Part shown: piece by piece, positions 26,922 to 37,100 of the stretch
Layout of the letters: every line of letters starts with the position of its first letter
Numbering within the stretch: position 1 is the first letter of the stretch
Made by a program: the position numbers and the translations under genes
From: CAIZGX01 sp964385405
GTDB lineage: Bacteria; Bacteroidota; Bacteroidia; Flavobacteriales_D; Sanyastnellaceae
Reading direction: 5' to 3'
DNA length: 64,000 nt
NCBI GenBank assembly: GCA_964385405.1
Contig: CAYLOT010000005.1
Coordinates: 1-64,000 of the forward strand
Notes under the pieces: generated by a model
What the model was told of the DNA's origin: nothing
Seen by the model: the letters and a program-made list of their open reading frames with translations, nothing else
Databases searched by the model: none

Positions 26922-26929
26922 CATTAATT

Positions 26930-27937
26930 ATGGACATTAAGAAAATAGTCGTTACAGGGGGTCTTGGTTATATCGGTTCACACACAGTTGTAGAGTTGAT
27001 ATCGGCGGGATTTACTCCTGTTGTGGTAGATAATTTGGTGAATTCAACGATAGGTCGTTTAGCTAGTTTGGAAGAATTAACAGGGGTGAAGATTGCCTTC
27101 GAGCAAGTAGATTGCACCAACGAGGCGGAAATGCGTCGAGTTTTTTCGAGTTATGAAATAGAATCGGTCATTCATTTCGCGGCATTTAAATCGGTTGAAG
27201 AATCTCAAAAAATGCCAGAAGCATACATGCGTAATAATGTGGGTTCGACTAGGGTTTTATTGAAGTTAATGGAAGAATTTGCGGTCGAGCGTTTTGTTTT
27301 CTCTAGCTCTTGCACAGTTTATGGCACGCCGGAAAAGAATCCGGTAAGCGAACAAACTCCACGATTGCTGGCGGCTTCCGTTTACGGGCAAACAAAACAA
27401 GAATGTGAAGATTTAATTTTTGAAGCGTCAAAGAGTGTGTCGTTCCAGTCTGTTGTATTACGATATTTTAATCCGGTTGGCGCCCATCCTTCCGCGAAAA
27501 TTGGTGAGTCTTCGAATGATGCTCCTACCAACCTAATTCCGTTGGTTTGCGAGGTCGCTTCAGGTAAGCGTGAAAAGCTGTTCGTATTCGGAGAAGATTA
27601 CGACACTCCAGACGGTTCTTGCATTCGCGATTATATTCACGTTGTAGATCTTGCTAAAGCACATGTTTTGGCTTTAAATCTTTCAAAAGAAGCGAAGTTG
27701 GAAATTTTCAATTTGGGTATTGGAAAAGGGTACAGTGTGAAGGAAGTTGTGGATCGTTTCCAAAAAATTAATAATGTCACACTGAATGTAGAAATAACTG
27801 GAAGAAGATCGGGAGATGTTCCTGCAATTTGGGCGGTTCCAGATTATGCTGAAGAGAAGTTGGGATGGAAGTGTCAGATGACCATTGAAGACGCTTTAGC
27901 TCACGCTTGGAATTGGACAAAGACGCAAGTTAAATAA
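26930..27937 (+). CDS. galE: UDP-glucose 4-epimerase
   Basis: 335 residues from the ATG at 26930 (MDIKKIVVTGGLGYIGSH). An upstream GTG adds 11 residues but lies before the promoter -7 element. This extended short-chain dehydrogenase family enzyme interconverts UDP-glucose and UDP-galactose with bound NAD. The NAD motif GGLGYIGSH is at residues 10-18. The catalytic Ser lies in FSSSCTVYG, and Tyr/Lys in SVYGQTK. The sugar-binding segment LRYFNPVGAHPS and CIRDYIHVVDLA are typical. It supplies sugars for lipopolysaccharide or exopolysaccharide. The 3' end overlaps the convergent PAP2-like gene by 8 bases. Confidence 0.95.
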   Translation: MDIKKIVVTGGLGYIGSHTVVELISAGFTPVVVDNLVNSTIGRLASLEELTGVKIAFEQVDCTNEAEMRRVFSSYEIESVIHFAAFKSVEESQKMPEAYMRNNVGSTRVLLKLMEEFAVERFVFSSSCTVYGTPEKNPVSEQTPRLLAASVYGQTKQECEDLIFEASKSVSFQSVVLRYFNPVGAHPSAKIGESSNDAPTNLIPLVCEVASGKREKLFVFGEDYDTPDGSCIRDYIHVVDLAKAHVLALNLSKEAKLEIFNLGIGKGYSVKEVVDRFQKINNVTLNVEITGRRSGDVPAIWAVPDYAEEKLGWKCQMTIEDALAHAWNWTKTQVK

Positions 27938-28559
27938 ACCACTCTCCGCAGAGAATAATTAAGTTACACACCATTCCTAATACGAACCCAGCATATACTT
28001 GTTGGTGCGTGTGCGCGTTGAGTCTCAATCTAGAAAAACCAGTAAGCGCAGCCATCAATAGGCATGCGATAATGATAATTGAAACGTCGGCGCGATGTAT
28101 AATACTCAAACTAATGAGTGACCCGAAGACGCCACCTTGTCCGAGCATGTGAACGCTTATTTTCCAGAAGAAATTTATTCCTAAAGAAAGCAGTAGCGAA
28201 ACAATTACGGAAAGTATGAATGAGAACACTTCTGTTGGAAGGGAAGGTCCGAGGTATCTCAGCAGGCCGTAAGACATTATGTAGTAGAAGATAACCAATA
28301 AATAAGGCGCCCATCTTTCCTTCCGATCATGCAAATCAATGGAAGAGACCATTTTGAATTTAATCATGATTAAAATGCTTACAGCAGGGGCTATGATATT
28401 TATTCCAAGTAAGAGAAAAACAAAATAATCTGCTTCGGCAGGTGCAATGTAGTAAGGGTCAATCCAACGCACAAGAAGGTAGATTACCATTGGCATTCCG
28501 AGCGGATGGAAAATCAAAGAAAGGAATTTCGAAAACTGAATAATAAACTTTTCTCTCAT
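27930..28559 (-). CDS. PAP2-superfamily-like integral membrane protein
   Basis: 209 residues with about six membrane helices. Traces of the PAP2 phosphatase signature are visible: DRKERWAPY (first motif), KISVHMLGQGG in place of PSGH, and SRLRLNAHTHQQVYAG in place of SRxxxxxHxxxD. The central His and the SR...H are kept, but the final Asp is Gln, so activity is uncertain. PAP2 proteins act on undecaprenyl or phosphatidate phosphates in the envelope. Its ATG overlaps the rpoN stop by one base (TAATG), which implies translational coupling with rpoN. Confidence 0.72.
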   Translation of the reverse strand: MREKFIIQFSKFLSLIFHPLGMPMVIYLLVRWIDPYYIAPAEADYFVFLLLGINIIAPAVSILIMIKFKMVSSIDLHDRKERWAPYLLVIFYYIMSYGLLRYLGPSLPTEVFSFILSVIVSLLLSLGINFFWKISVHMLGQGGVFGSLISLSIIHRADVSIIIIACLLMAALTGFSRLRLNAHTHQQVYAGFVLGMVCNLIILCGEWFI

Positions 28560-30007
28560 TACATTTCCTTTCTTAATCGAGCTACTGGAATACCAAGTTG
28601 CTCGCGGTATTTGGCAACAGTTCTTCTTGCGATGTTATATCCTTTTGAGTTCAGCAATTTACCTAATTTCTCGTCGGTAAGAGGTTTCTTTTTTTCTTCT
28701 GCACCAATGGCATCTTTAAGGATTTGCTTCACCTCTCTAGAGCTCACTTCTTCGCCTTCATCGGTTGAAAGGCTTTCTGCGAAGAAGTATTTCAATAAAT
28801 AAGTTCCGTATGGCGTTTGAATGTATTTGCTATTCGCCATGCGGCTAATGGTTGAAATATCCATGTTCACGCGATCGGCAATGTCTTTCAAGATCATGGG
28901 TTTCAATTTGGTCTCATCGCCTGAAAGGAAGAATTCGCGCTGCATGGTAAGTATAGCTTCCATGCAAATCATGAGTGTTTGATTTCTTTGTTGAATAGCG
29001 TCTATGAACCACTTCGCGCTTTCGATTTTTTGTTTTACGAATTGAAGTGCTTCCTTGGCTTTTTGGTCTTTTGTCTTGAGTTTTGCGTAGTGATCAAGCA
29101 TTCCCTTGTATTCGCGACTGATCTTTAATTCAGGAGCATTTCTTGAATTAAGTTGAAGGCGCAACTCGTCGTTTTCTACGACCAACATAAAGTCGGGAGT
29201 TACGTGTTGAACCGCTCTATTCGACTCTTGCATACTGTTTCCAGGTTTTGGATTCAGGTGCAGTATAAGTTCAATAGAAGGTTTCAATTCTTCATCTGAA
29301 ATTCCGAGTTTTTTAGAAATTTTCTCGTAATGTTTTTTGGTGAATTCGTCGAAATATTTTTGAATAATGGTCTTTGCTAATTCAACTACAGGAGTATTTT
29401 TTTCTTGTCGTTTTAATTGTATGAATAAACACTCACGAAGATCTCTTGCGCCTACCCCAGCTGGGTCAAGTTCTTGAATTTCTTTCAGAATTTCTTCTAA
29501 TTCTGGAACCGAAGTCATGATGTTCATTGAAAAGGAAAGATCATTTGCAACGGCTTGTAACTCACGTCTGAGATATCCGTTATCATCTAGATTTCCAATG
29601 AGGTATTCGGCAAGTTGCAATTGTTCTTCGTCTAAATCGCGGAGACCAATTTGTGCGTACAATAAGTCGTGAAACGTTTTTCCGGCTCCGATAGGAATGT
29701 CTCGATCTTCTTGATCTGCCGAGTTGTTGTTTACGTTTAATTTGTAGTCGGGAACATCGTCGTCGGATAGAAATTCTGAAAAGTCGAAATCAACTTCTTG
29801 ATTGTCCTGTTCCTCTTCGTTGCTGTCTTCATCACGATCACTTTCTTCTTTTTCTTCTTCTCCTTCCTCGAGCGCAGGGTTGCTCTCCATTTCTTCTTTG
29901 ATGCGTTGTTCCAATTCCATAGTTGGAATTTGAAGCATCTTCATCAACTGAATTTGTTGAGGAGAAAGTCGCTGTTGTAATTTAAGTTGAAGACCTTGTT
30001 TTAACAT
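28559..30007 (-). CDS. rpoN: RNA polymerase sigma-54 factor
   Basis: 482 residues. Region I (residues 1-50) is Gln-rich (LKLQQRLSPQQIQLMKMLQIPTMELEQRI) and contacts enhancer-binding proteins. Region II is an acidic linker (about 45-95). The core-binding and HTH regions follow (ISRMANSKYIQTPYGTYLLKYFF). The RpoN box ARRTVAKYREQLGIP, which reads the -24 element, ends the protein. It needs AAA+ activators, none of which is in this window. The -7 element lies 7 bases before the ATG, giving a leaderless or nearly leaderless mRNA, and a PAP2-like gene is coupled downstream. Confidence 0.96.
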   Translation of the reverse strand: MLKQGLQLKLQQRLSPQQIQLMKMLQIPTMELEQRIKEEMESNPALEEGEEEKEESDRDEDSNEEEQDNQEVDFDFSEFLSDDDVPDYKLNVNNNSADQEDRDIPIGAGKTFHDLLYAQIGLRDLDEEQLQLAEYLIGNLDDNGYLRRELQAVANDLSFSMNIMTSVPELEEILKEIQELDPAGVGARDLRECLFIQLKRQEKNTPVVELAKTIIQKYFDEFTKKHYEKISKKLGISDEELKPSIELILHLNPKPGNSMQESNRAVQHVTPDFMLVVENDELRLQLNSRNAPELKISREYKGMLDHYAKLKTKDQKAKEALQFVKQKIESAKWFIDAIQQRNQTLMICMEAILTMQREFFLSGDETKLKPMILKDIADRVNMDISTISRMANSKYIQTPYGTYLLKYFFAESLSTDEGEEVSSREVKQILKDAIGAEEKKKPLTDEKLGKLLNSKGYNIARRTVAKYREQLGIPVARLRKEM

Positions 30008-30014
30008 AACACCC

Positions 30015-30022
30015 CAAAATTA
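30015..30022 (-). promoter_or_regulatory. -7 promoter element for rpoN, 7 nt before the ATG
   Basis: The minus strand reads TAATTTTG (TAnnTTTG). It is divergent from and closely spaced with the + strand element at 30037. Confidence 0.55.
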
Positions 30023-30036
30023 GTGGGAATGATCCG

Positions 30037-30044
30037 TAATTTTG
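30037..30044 (+). promoter_or_regulatory. -7 promoter element for the phosphoesterase gene
   Basis: TAATTTTG (TAnnTTTG). It lies inside the longest frame (ATG at 30023), which favours the ATG at 30068 as the true start. Confidence 0.5.
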
Positions 30045-30067
30045 AAAAAAACGAAACGAGAACTAAT

Positions 30068-31045
30068 ATGTGCAAAATTTTATTGAAGCAAGGTGGTGGA
30101 GTATTGATTGTTCTTACGTCTACTTTAATCTTATTAAGTTCATTAGTAAGTTGTCGAGAGAACGGTCCTGTTTGTTTGTCGGCACCTGAATGTAAAGGTG
30201 ATTCAGCCATTCGATTTGCTGTGATTGGCGATTGGGGATTTTGGGGGCAACAAGATCAATTGAAAGTTTCTTTGGCCATGGAGAAAGTTGGAGCAGAGTG
30301 CCCATTTGACTTCATCGTTAGCACGGGAGATAATTTTTATGATAATGGCGTTGATTCTGTTGAAGACGTATTTTGGAATATGTCTTACGAGTATGTTTAT
30401 ACAGGGGCTCATTTACAATGTCCTTGGTATGTTGTTCTGGGAAATCACGATTACCGAGGTGCACCCTCAGCAGAAATTGCTTACTCGGGAATTAGTAATC
30501 GCTGGAGATTACCCTCCACTTTTTACAAAGAGCAATTTGAATTTGGTAATGGTGAAACGCTTGAATTGTTTTTTATGGATTCTAACCCTTACCAAAAAGA
30601 TTTATTGATTGCTGGAAATGCTTATCCAGAGCTTAATTCAATAGATACAATTTCTCAAAATGATTGGATTGAGTCTGGACTCAGAAATTCTACAGCAGAT
30701 TGGAAGTTGGTGGTTGGTCATCATCCGTTATATACTTGTGGTGTTCGAAAGAACCAGCCTCAGTATATGCGAAAGTTTGAAGGGTTATTCAATGAAACCC
30801 ATGTCGATGCTTATTTCTGCGGGCATGAGCACGATCTTCAAGTTCACAAACCAACGGGAACCGTGACGTATTTTGTTTCAGGGGGCGGAGGAAGTAAGCG
30901 TGCAATTCAGGCCCCATTTGATTTTACTCGTTTTGCAAAGTCGTCGTTAGGGTTTATGGTTGTGGAAATCATGAACGGTAAAATGACGGTAACGAGCTAC
31001 AATGAAAACGGTCAAGTTTTGCACGTAGAAACCATTGTTGATTAG
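30068..31045 (+). CDS. Metallophosphoesterase lipoprotein, purple-acid-phosphatase-like
   Basis: 325 residues from the ATG at 30068, which begins a lipoprotein signal peptide ending in the lipobox LVSC; earlier in-frame ATGs lie before or around the promoter element. The calcineurin-like metal ligands are all visible in order: GDWGFWG, STGDNFYDNG, GNHDYRG, VVGHHPLY and CGHEHDLQVH. The pattern is closest to tartrate-resistant/purple acid phosphatases (ACP5-like). It probably releases phosphate from organic esters in the periplasm or at the cell surface. It is monocistronic, with no Pho-box-like repeat recognised. Confidence 0.88.
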   Translation: MCKILLKQGGGVLIVLTSTLILLSSLVSCRENGPVCLSAPECKGDSAIRFAVIGDWGFWGQQDQLKVSLAMEKVGAECPFDFIVSTGDNFYDNGVDSVEDVFWNMSYEYVYTGAHLQCPWYVVLGNHDYRGAPSAEIAYSGISNRWRLPSTFYKEQFEFGNGETLELFFMDSNPYQKDLLIAGNAYPELNSIDTISQNDWIESGLRNSTADWKLVVGHHPLYTCGVRKNQPQYMRKFEGLFNETHVDAYFCGHEHDLQVHKPTGTVTYFVSGGGGSKRAIQAPFDFTRFAKSSLGFMVVEIMNGKMTVTSYNENGQVLHVETIVD

Positions 31046-31057
31046 GCTTTTGTAAAT

Positions 31058-31065
31058 TATATTTG
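31058..31065 (+). promoter_or_regulatory. Promoter for the 2039-residue adhesin gene
   Basis: TATATTTG (TAnnTTTG) with upstream TTG at 31035-31037, 20 bases away. The implied leader is about 72 bases and includes an AACCC/GGGTT hairpin followed by T (31089-31104). Confidence 0.6.
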
Positions 31066-31143
31066 CGTCTAACCAAAGGACAAAGAGCAACCCTATGGGT
31101 TTTTAAAACGTCTTAAATAACACCTTAATAAAAGCCGATCGAT

Positions 31144-34100
31144 TTGAAAACGCATATAGTATTTTTTTGCACGCTGGTATTTAGTCTATTAACCGTTCAA
31201 TCATTTGGACAGGGAGCAAATTGTTTGGGAGCGACACCCATTTGTTCGGGCACGCCTACTACTTTTCCTGCAGTTCTAGGAGGATCCGTTCCAGCAGGAA
31301 ATAATTATGGTTGTTTAGGAAGTCAACCCAATCCATCTTGGTTTACCCTTACTGTTGGTTCTACGGGTCCGATTACGATTAATCAAACTGCACCATGCGA
31401 TCAGGATTATGCTGTTTGGGGTCCATTCAATTCTTTGGCTGCGGCTTGTGCTGGATTAACGGCAGCGCCGGTAAGCTGCAGTTTCTCACCCGCTTCAGGG
31501 AACACGTTTACTTTACCAACCGCTGCTCCTGGGCAAATTTTTATTATGTTACTAACCAATTTTGGTAACTGCACGGGTAGTATCAATATTACAGAAAGTC
31601 CTGGAGGAGGCACCCTAACTTGTGTGCCAGTTTGTGCCGTCACCGCCTCAAATCTCGGGCCGTATTGTACGGGAACTACAATCACTCTGAATGCCACTGC
31701 AGCTACTGGTGCGACCGGATATTCTTGGACAGGACCAAATGGATTTACAGCAACGGGACAAAACGTTACCATTCCAAATTGTAATGCATCTATGGCTGGA
31801 GTCTATACTGTTACAGCTACCGGAGCAGCAACATGTTCGGGGTCTACGACTGTTGTAGTTAATCCAACACCAACGATGAATCCATCGGTGAGTAGCCCTG
31901 TGTGTATTGGCAGTCCAATTAACTTTACCTCTGGAGCCCCTGTAGGCGCCTTGGTAGCTTGGACCGGACCAGCTTTTGCCGCCTTGAATCCGAACCCTAC
32001 AATTGCTAGTGCCACGCTTGCTAATGCTGGAAATTATACTGTAACGGTACTTCAGAATGGTTGTCAAGCACAGCAGATTTTTCCTGTTGTAGTAACTGCA
32101 GCACCAACAGTTACTGCTACACCAAGCGTCACGTATTGTTCGGGATTGACGGTGCCTTCAATAGCGTTTACTGGAACACCTGCAAACGCCACATACACTT
32201 GGACGAATAATCAGCCTACAATAGGATTGGCCGGCTCGGGTTCAGGAGCTATTCCTTCATTTACAGCCAACAACACCTCTGCCAATCCTATCGTAGCGAA
32301 TATTTCAGTAGTTCCTCAATTGGGTTCGTGTAACGGTACAGCAAGTAATTTTACAATTACGGTCAATCCAGTTCCTGCATTAACCACACCTGCTTCAAAT
32401 GTTTATTGTGAGGGGGCTCAATTCCCAGGTGTGACTTGGGGAGCAAGTGCGGGATCTACAATCAGTTGGACTAACTCCAATCCGGCTATAGGTCTCCCCG
32501 CATCGGGAACAGGAAACATTCCTGCGTTTACAACTAGTCAGGTAACCAATCAAACAATCGCTACGATTACAGCGACCCCTTCGCAGGGCACATGTGTTGG
32601 AACACCAATAACGTTTACAATAACAGTGAATAACGCTCCAAGCGCAAATATCACAGATATTGGGCCGCTATGTTCAAATGTTGGATTTCAAACACTCGTA
32701 GCAGCTACTCCGGGTGGAGTTTGGAGTGGCCCAGGTATTATTAATACTTCAAGTGGTTTATTTAATCCGTTGATTGCTGGCGCGGCAACACATACGATTA
32801 CATACACATTAAATCTTCCCAATCAATGTCCAGCCTCCGATGTAACCCAAATTCAAGTAATTAGTGTTCCTGTAGCTAACGCTGGTGTAAATCAAAGTGT
32901 TTGTCAAGGTCAAACGGTTAATCTTAATGGGTCCTTCACCAATTCGAATACCGGGAATGAAACCTTTACTTGGACACCTACAACGAACTTAACAAATACA
33001 ACCACACTAACACCAGTTTACACTGCCAATAGCACACAGACATATACTTTGACAGTGTCCTCAGGAATTTGTAGTTCTACGGATGATGTGGTTATTACGA
33101 TGTTACCTCAAAGTAACGCGACTATTAACTCAGCGGGACCATATTGTGCCGACGTTACACCGGTAGTTCTCACTGCCGCACAGACAGGGGGTACATGGAG
33201 TGGCCCCGGAATTACAAATGCTACAACGGGTGCATTCAATCCTGCACTTGCGAATATCGGAAACAATACAATCACTTATTCAATTGGAGGGTCTTGTCCG
33301 AGTACAGATACCCAAGTAATTGTAATTTACGCCGTTCCAAATGGCACAATTACCTCTTCAGGACCTTATTGTCAATCTGCACTTCCTCTAACACTTACCG
33401 CCGCGACTCCTGGTGGAACCTGGAGTGGAACAGGTATAAATAACGCTTCAACTGGAAGCTTCGGCTCACCAACCTTAGCTGCTAATACGTATGCAATTAC
33501 TTATACTACATCAGGAAACTGTCCGCGAACATTCAATCAGAACATTGTCGTAAACGCAAGTACGAATGCAACAATTAACGCCGCAGGACCATTCTGCGCC
33601 GACATAGCTCCTGTGATACTCACCGCGGCGCAAACTGGCGGTACATGGAGCGGAACGGGAATAACGAATCCATCAACAGGCGCCTTCAACCCAGCGAGCG
33701 CGAGTGTAGGAAACAACACCGTTACGTATTCCATTGGCGGTCCATGTCCAAGCACGGACTCTCAGATTATTGTTGTATATGCCGTTCCGAATGGCGCAAT
33801 TACTCCTTCGGGGCCTTATTGTCAATCTGCCCTTCCTGTGACTCTTACAGCAGCTACTCCAGGCGGAACTTGGAGCGGAACGGGAATTAACAATCCGTCT
33901 ACGGGTAGTTTTGGTTCACCAAGCTTGGCCGCAAATACCTATGCAATAACATACACGACCGCAGGAAACTGTCCTCGAACATTCAACCAAAACATTGTGG
34001 TAAACGCAAGTACGAATGCAACAATTAATGCAGCTGGCCCATTTTGTTCAGATGACGCGGCGGTAATTTTAACTGCTGCACAAACGGGAGGTACTTGGAC

Positions 34101-37100
34101 TGGTCCTGGTATAACAAATGCTGCTACCGGCGCCTTTAATCCAGCAAATGCAAACGCTGGCAATAACACAATAACCTATTCAATCGGAGGTCCTTGTCCT
34201 AGTACAGATACTCAAGTAATAGTTGTAAACTCTTTGACAGACGGTACAATAACGCCTGTAGGTCCTTTTTGTCAATCTGATTTGCCATTCACCTTGACTG
34301 CTGCGAGTACAGGAGGAACTTGGAGTGGAACAGGAATCAATAACACGTCAACAGGTAGCTTTGGGTCGACAACACTTGCTGCCAACACGTATACCGTAAC
34401 GTATAACACGGGTGGAAACTGTCCGCAGATATTTACTGAAACCATTGTAGTTAATGCAAACACAAACGCAACGATTACACCTGCCGGACCCTATTGCGCA
34501 GACGTTGCACCGGTTGTTCTGACCGCAGCTCAAACTGGTGGGGTGTGGAGCGGCCCGGGAATTACGAACACCACAACGGGTGCATTTAATCCTGCAAATG
34601 CGAATACAGGTAATAATACCGTTACATACTCAATCGGTGGACCTTGTCCAAGTTCTGACACTCAGGTAATCGTAATTTACGATGTTCCAGATGGAACCAT
34701 TACTCCGGTAGGCCCTTTTTGTCAATCTGATCTACCAATTACCTTAACTGCAGCGAGTACAGGAGGAATCTGGACTGGAACTGGGATAAACAATTCTTCA
34801 ACAGGAAGTTTTGGCTCTTCCACTTTGGCCGCAAATACGTACACGATTAATTACAATACAGGAGGAAATTGTGCACATGACTTCACAACTACGATTGTGG
34901 TTAATGCTAACGTTGACGCTACAATTACTCCTCAACCTAACGTGTGTGCGGATGCCCCATCTTTAACATTTGTTGCTGCGCAATCTGGCGGAACCTGGAG
35001 TGGAAATGGAATTACCGATGCAATGCTTGGAACATTTGACCCTGCTGCAGTAATACCAGGCCCTCAAACAATAACGTACACCATTTCTGGAGTTTGTCCA
35101 GATTCAGATACAGAGGCCCTTGAAGTTTATGAGGTTTTCGACGGAACAATAACTCCAGCGGGACCGTTTTGTCAAGCCGAATTACCATTTACCCTATTAG
35201 CCGCGAGTGCCGGGGGAACTTGGACAGGAACAGGAATTAATAACCCTTCAACAGGAAGTTTTGGTTCAACTTCGTTAGCCGAAAACTCATATGTGGTAAC
35301 ATACACTACAGCGGGTAATTGCCCTCGCGTTTTCAATGAGACGATAGTTGTTAATGCGAATGTTGACGCCACGATATCCGACGTTGCGCCTTTATGTGCA
35401 GACGCAGCACCGTTTAACTTGTCATCTGAAGATCCGGGCGGAACATGGAGCGGAACGGGTATTACGGATCCGGTTAACGGAACATTTGATCCGAGTGTCG
35501 CCATCGCTGGAACTCAAACCATTACTTATACAATCCCAGGTTCCTGTCCGAGTATAGATACGCAGGATATCACTGTTTATGCGGTTTACGACGGAACAAT
35601 TACCCCAGTTGGTCCTTTTTGTCAAGCAGATTTGCCAATTACATTGACCGCTGCTTCAACAGGAGGTACATGGAGCGGTAGCGGAATTAATGATTCAAAC
35701 ACAGGAAGTTTCGGATCAATATCTCTTGTCCCCAACTCATACACCATTACCTATACAACACAGGGCAACTGTTCAGAAGAGAACACAACTACAATTCTTG
35801 TGAACGAGAGTATGGACGCCTCAATTTCTGCAGTCACAAATATTTGTAATGACGCACCAGCATTTAACATGACTGCTGCGGATGCTGGCGGAACGTGGAG
35901 CGGCCAAGGAGTAAGCGCTACAGGTACTTTCACACCTAATTCAGTTGCTCCTAACACATACACAATTACCTATTCTATTGGTGGAGCTTGTCCAGATTCA
36001 GATACTCACGATGTTGTTGTGTTGCCTGTTCCTGATGGAACCATTGCCCCAGCCGGTCCATTTTGCCAAGATGCATTGCCGCAGACCTTAGTAGCCGCAA
36101 GTACAGGAGGAACTTGGAGCGGCACAGGCATAACCAGTGCTGCAAATGGAACATTTGGAGCTGCAAATACACCGGCAGGTAATTATTCAATTACCTATAC
36201 AACTCCAGGACAATGCTCAATTGCATTCAATCAAGTTATTCAGGTTATAGAAAATTTAGATGCAACAATAGCTTCAGCAGGACCGTTTTGTGAGGACGAC
36301 GCGCCTTATATTCTTAGCTCTGCAAGTCCAGGTGGTGTATGGAGTGGAACAGGTACTATCGCAACGAATGGACAGATTTCTCCAAGCGTTTTAGGTTCGG
36401 GAACGTATACATTCAATTACAATATTGATAATAACGGCTGTCTGAGCAGTGATAATGTTCAGGTAACGGTGAACGCATTGCCTCAGCCAAGTTTTGCGGC
36501 CAGTGTAACTGAAGGGTGTTCTCCCTTGCCTGTCACACTTACAAACACCTCGAATCCATTAGGCAGCAGTTGTGTGTGGTATGTAGATGGGGTACCTGCA
36601 GGTAATGGTAATTCATTCAGTGAGATATTTACAGGAAGCGGTTGTTCAGATATTGGAATAATGGTTGTAGACGCGGCGGGCTGCAGTCAAAGTGTAACCA
36701 TTTCAGATTTCGTATGTACTTATTCAAATCCTTCCGCTTCTTTCGCCTGGTCTCCTTTTCAGCCAATGATTGGCGAGGTAGTTACTTTTGAAAACACTTC
36801 AATAGGAGGTGAAATTTATACTTGGAACATAAACGGTCAGGGAGCATCTGGGATGATGGTAGATTATATTGTGCCATCGGATATAGATGAAGAATTTCAA
36901 GCATGTTTGTATGTGGAGGGTCAAGAAGGGTGCTCGGACTCACAATGTTACACTGTTGTGGTAAGCAGCGAGACTCTCATTTTTGTTCCTAACTCGTTTA
37001 CACCGGATTCCGACGGAACGAATGATGTTTTTGCTCCGATAATAACGGGATTAATGAATGTTTCCGATTATTCCTTCCGGGTATATAATCGTTGGGGAGA

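Larger units (their letters stand above)
26480..26929. other. 450-base gene-poor intergenic region
   Basis: It lies between the divergent DUF4301 and galE genes and is AT-rich. It contains the DUF4301 promoter near its left end, the galE promoter at its right end and a perfect 20-bp palindrome in the middle. A 62-codon frame (26466-26654) overlaps the DUF4301 start and has no coding character. I see no tRNA or recognised RNA family. Confidence 0.7.

Noticed and set aside
28111..28314. Minus-strand frame within the PAP2-like gene
   Set aside because: It is an out-of-frame shadow; the membrane-helix pattern and rpoN coupling belong to the 27930-28559 frame.
33115..36280. Regularly spaced repeats that might suggest a CRISPR array
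   Set aside because: The 450-base period stays in frame, the repeats are diverged and fully coding, and no short identical repeats with unique spacers or cas genes are present.
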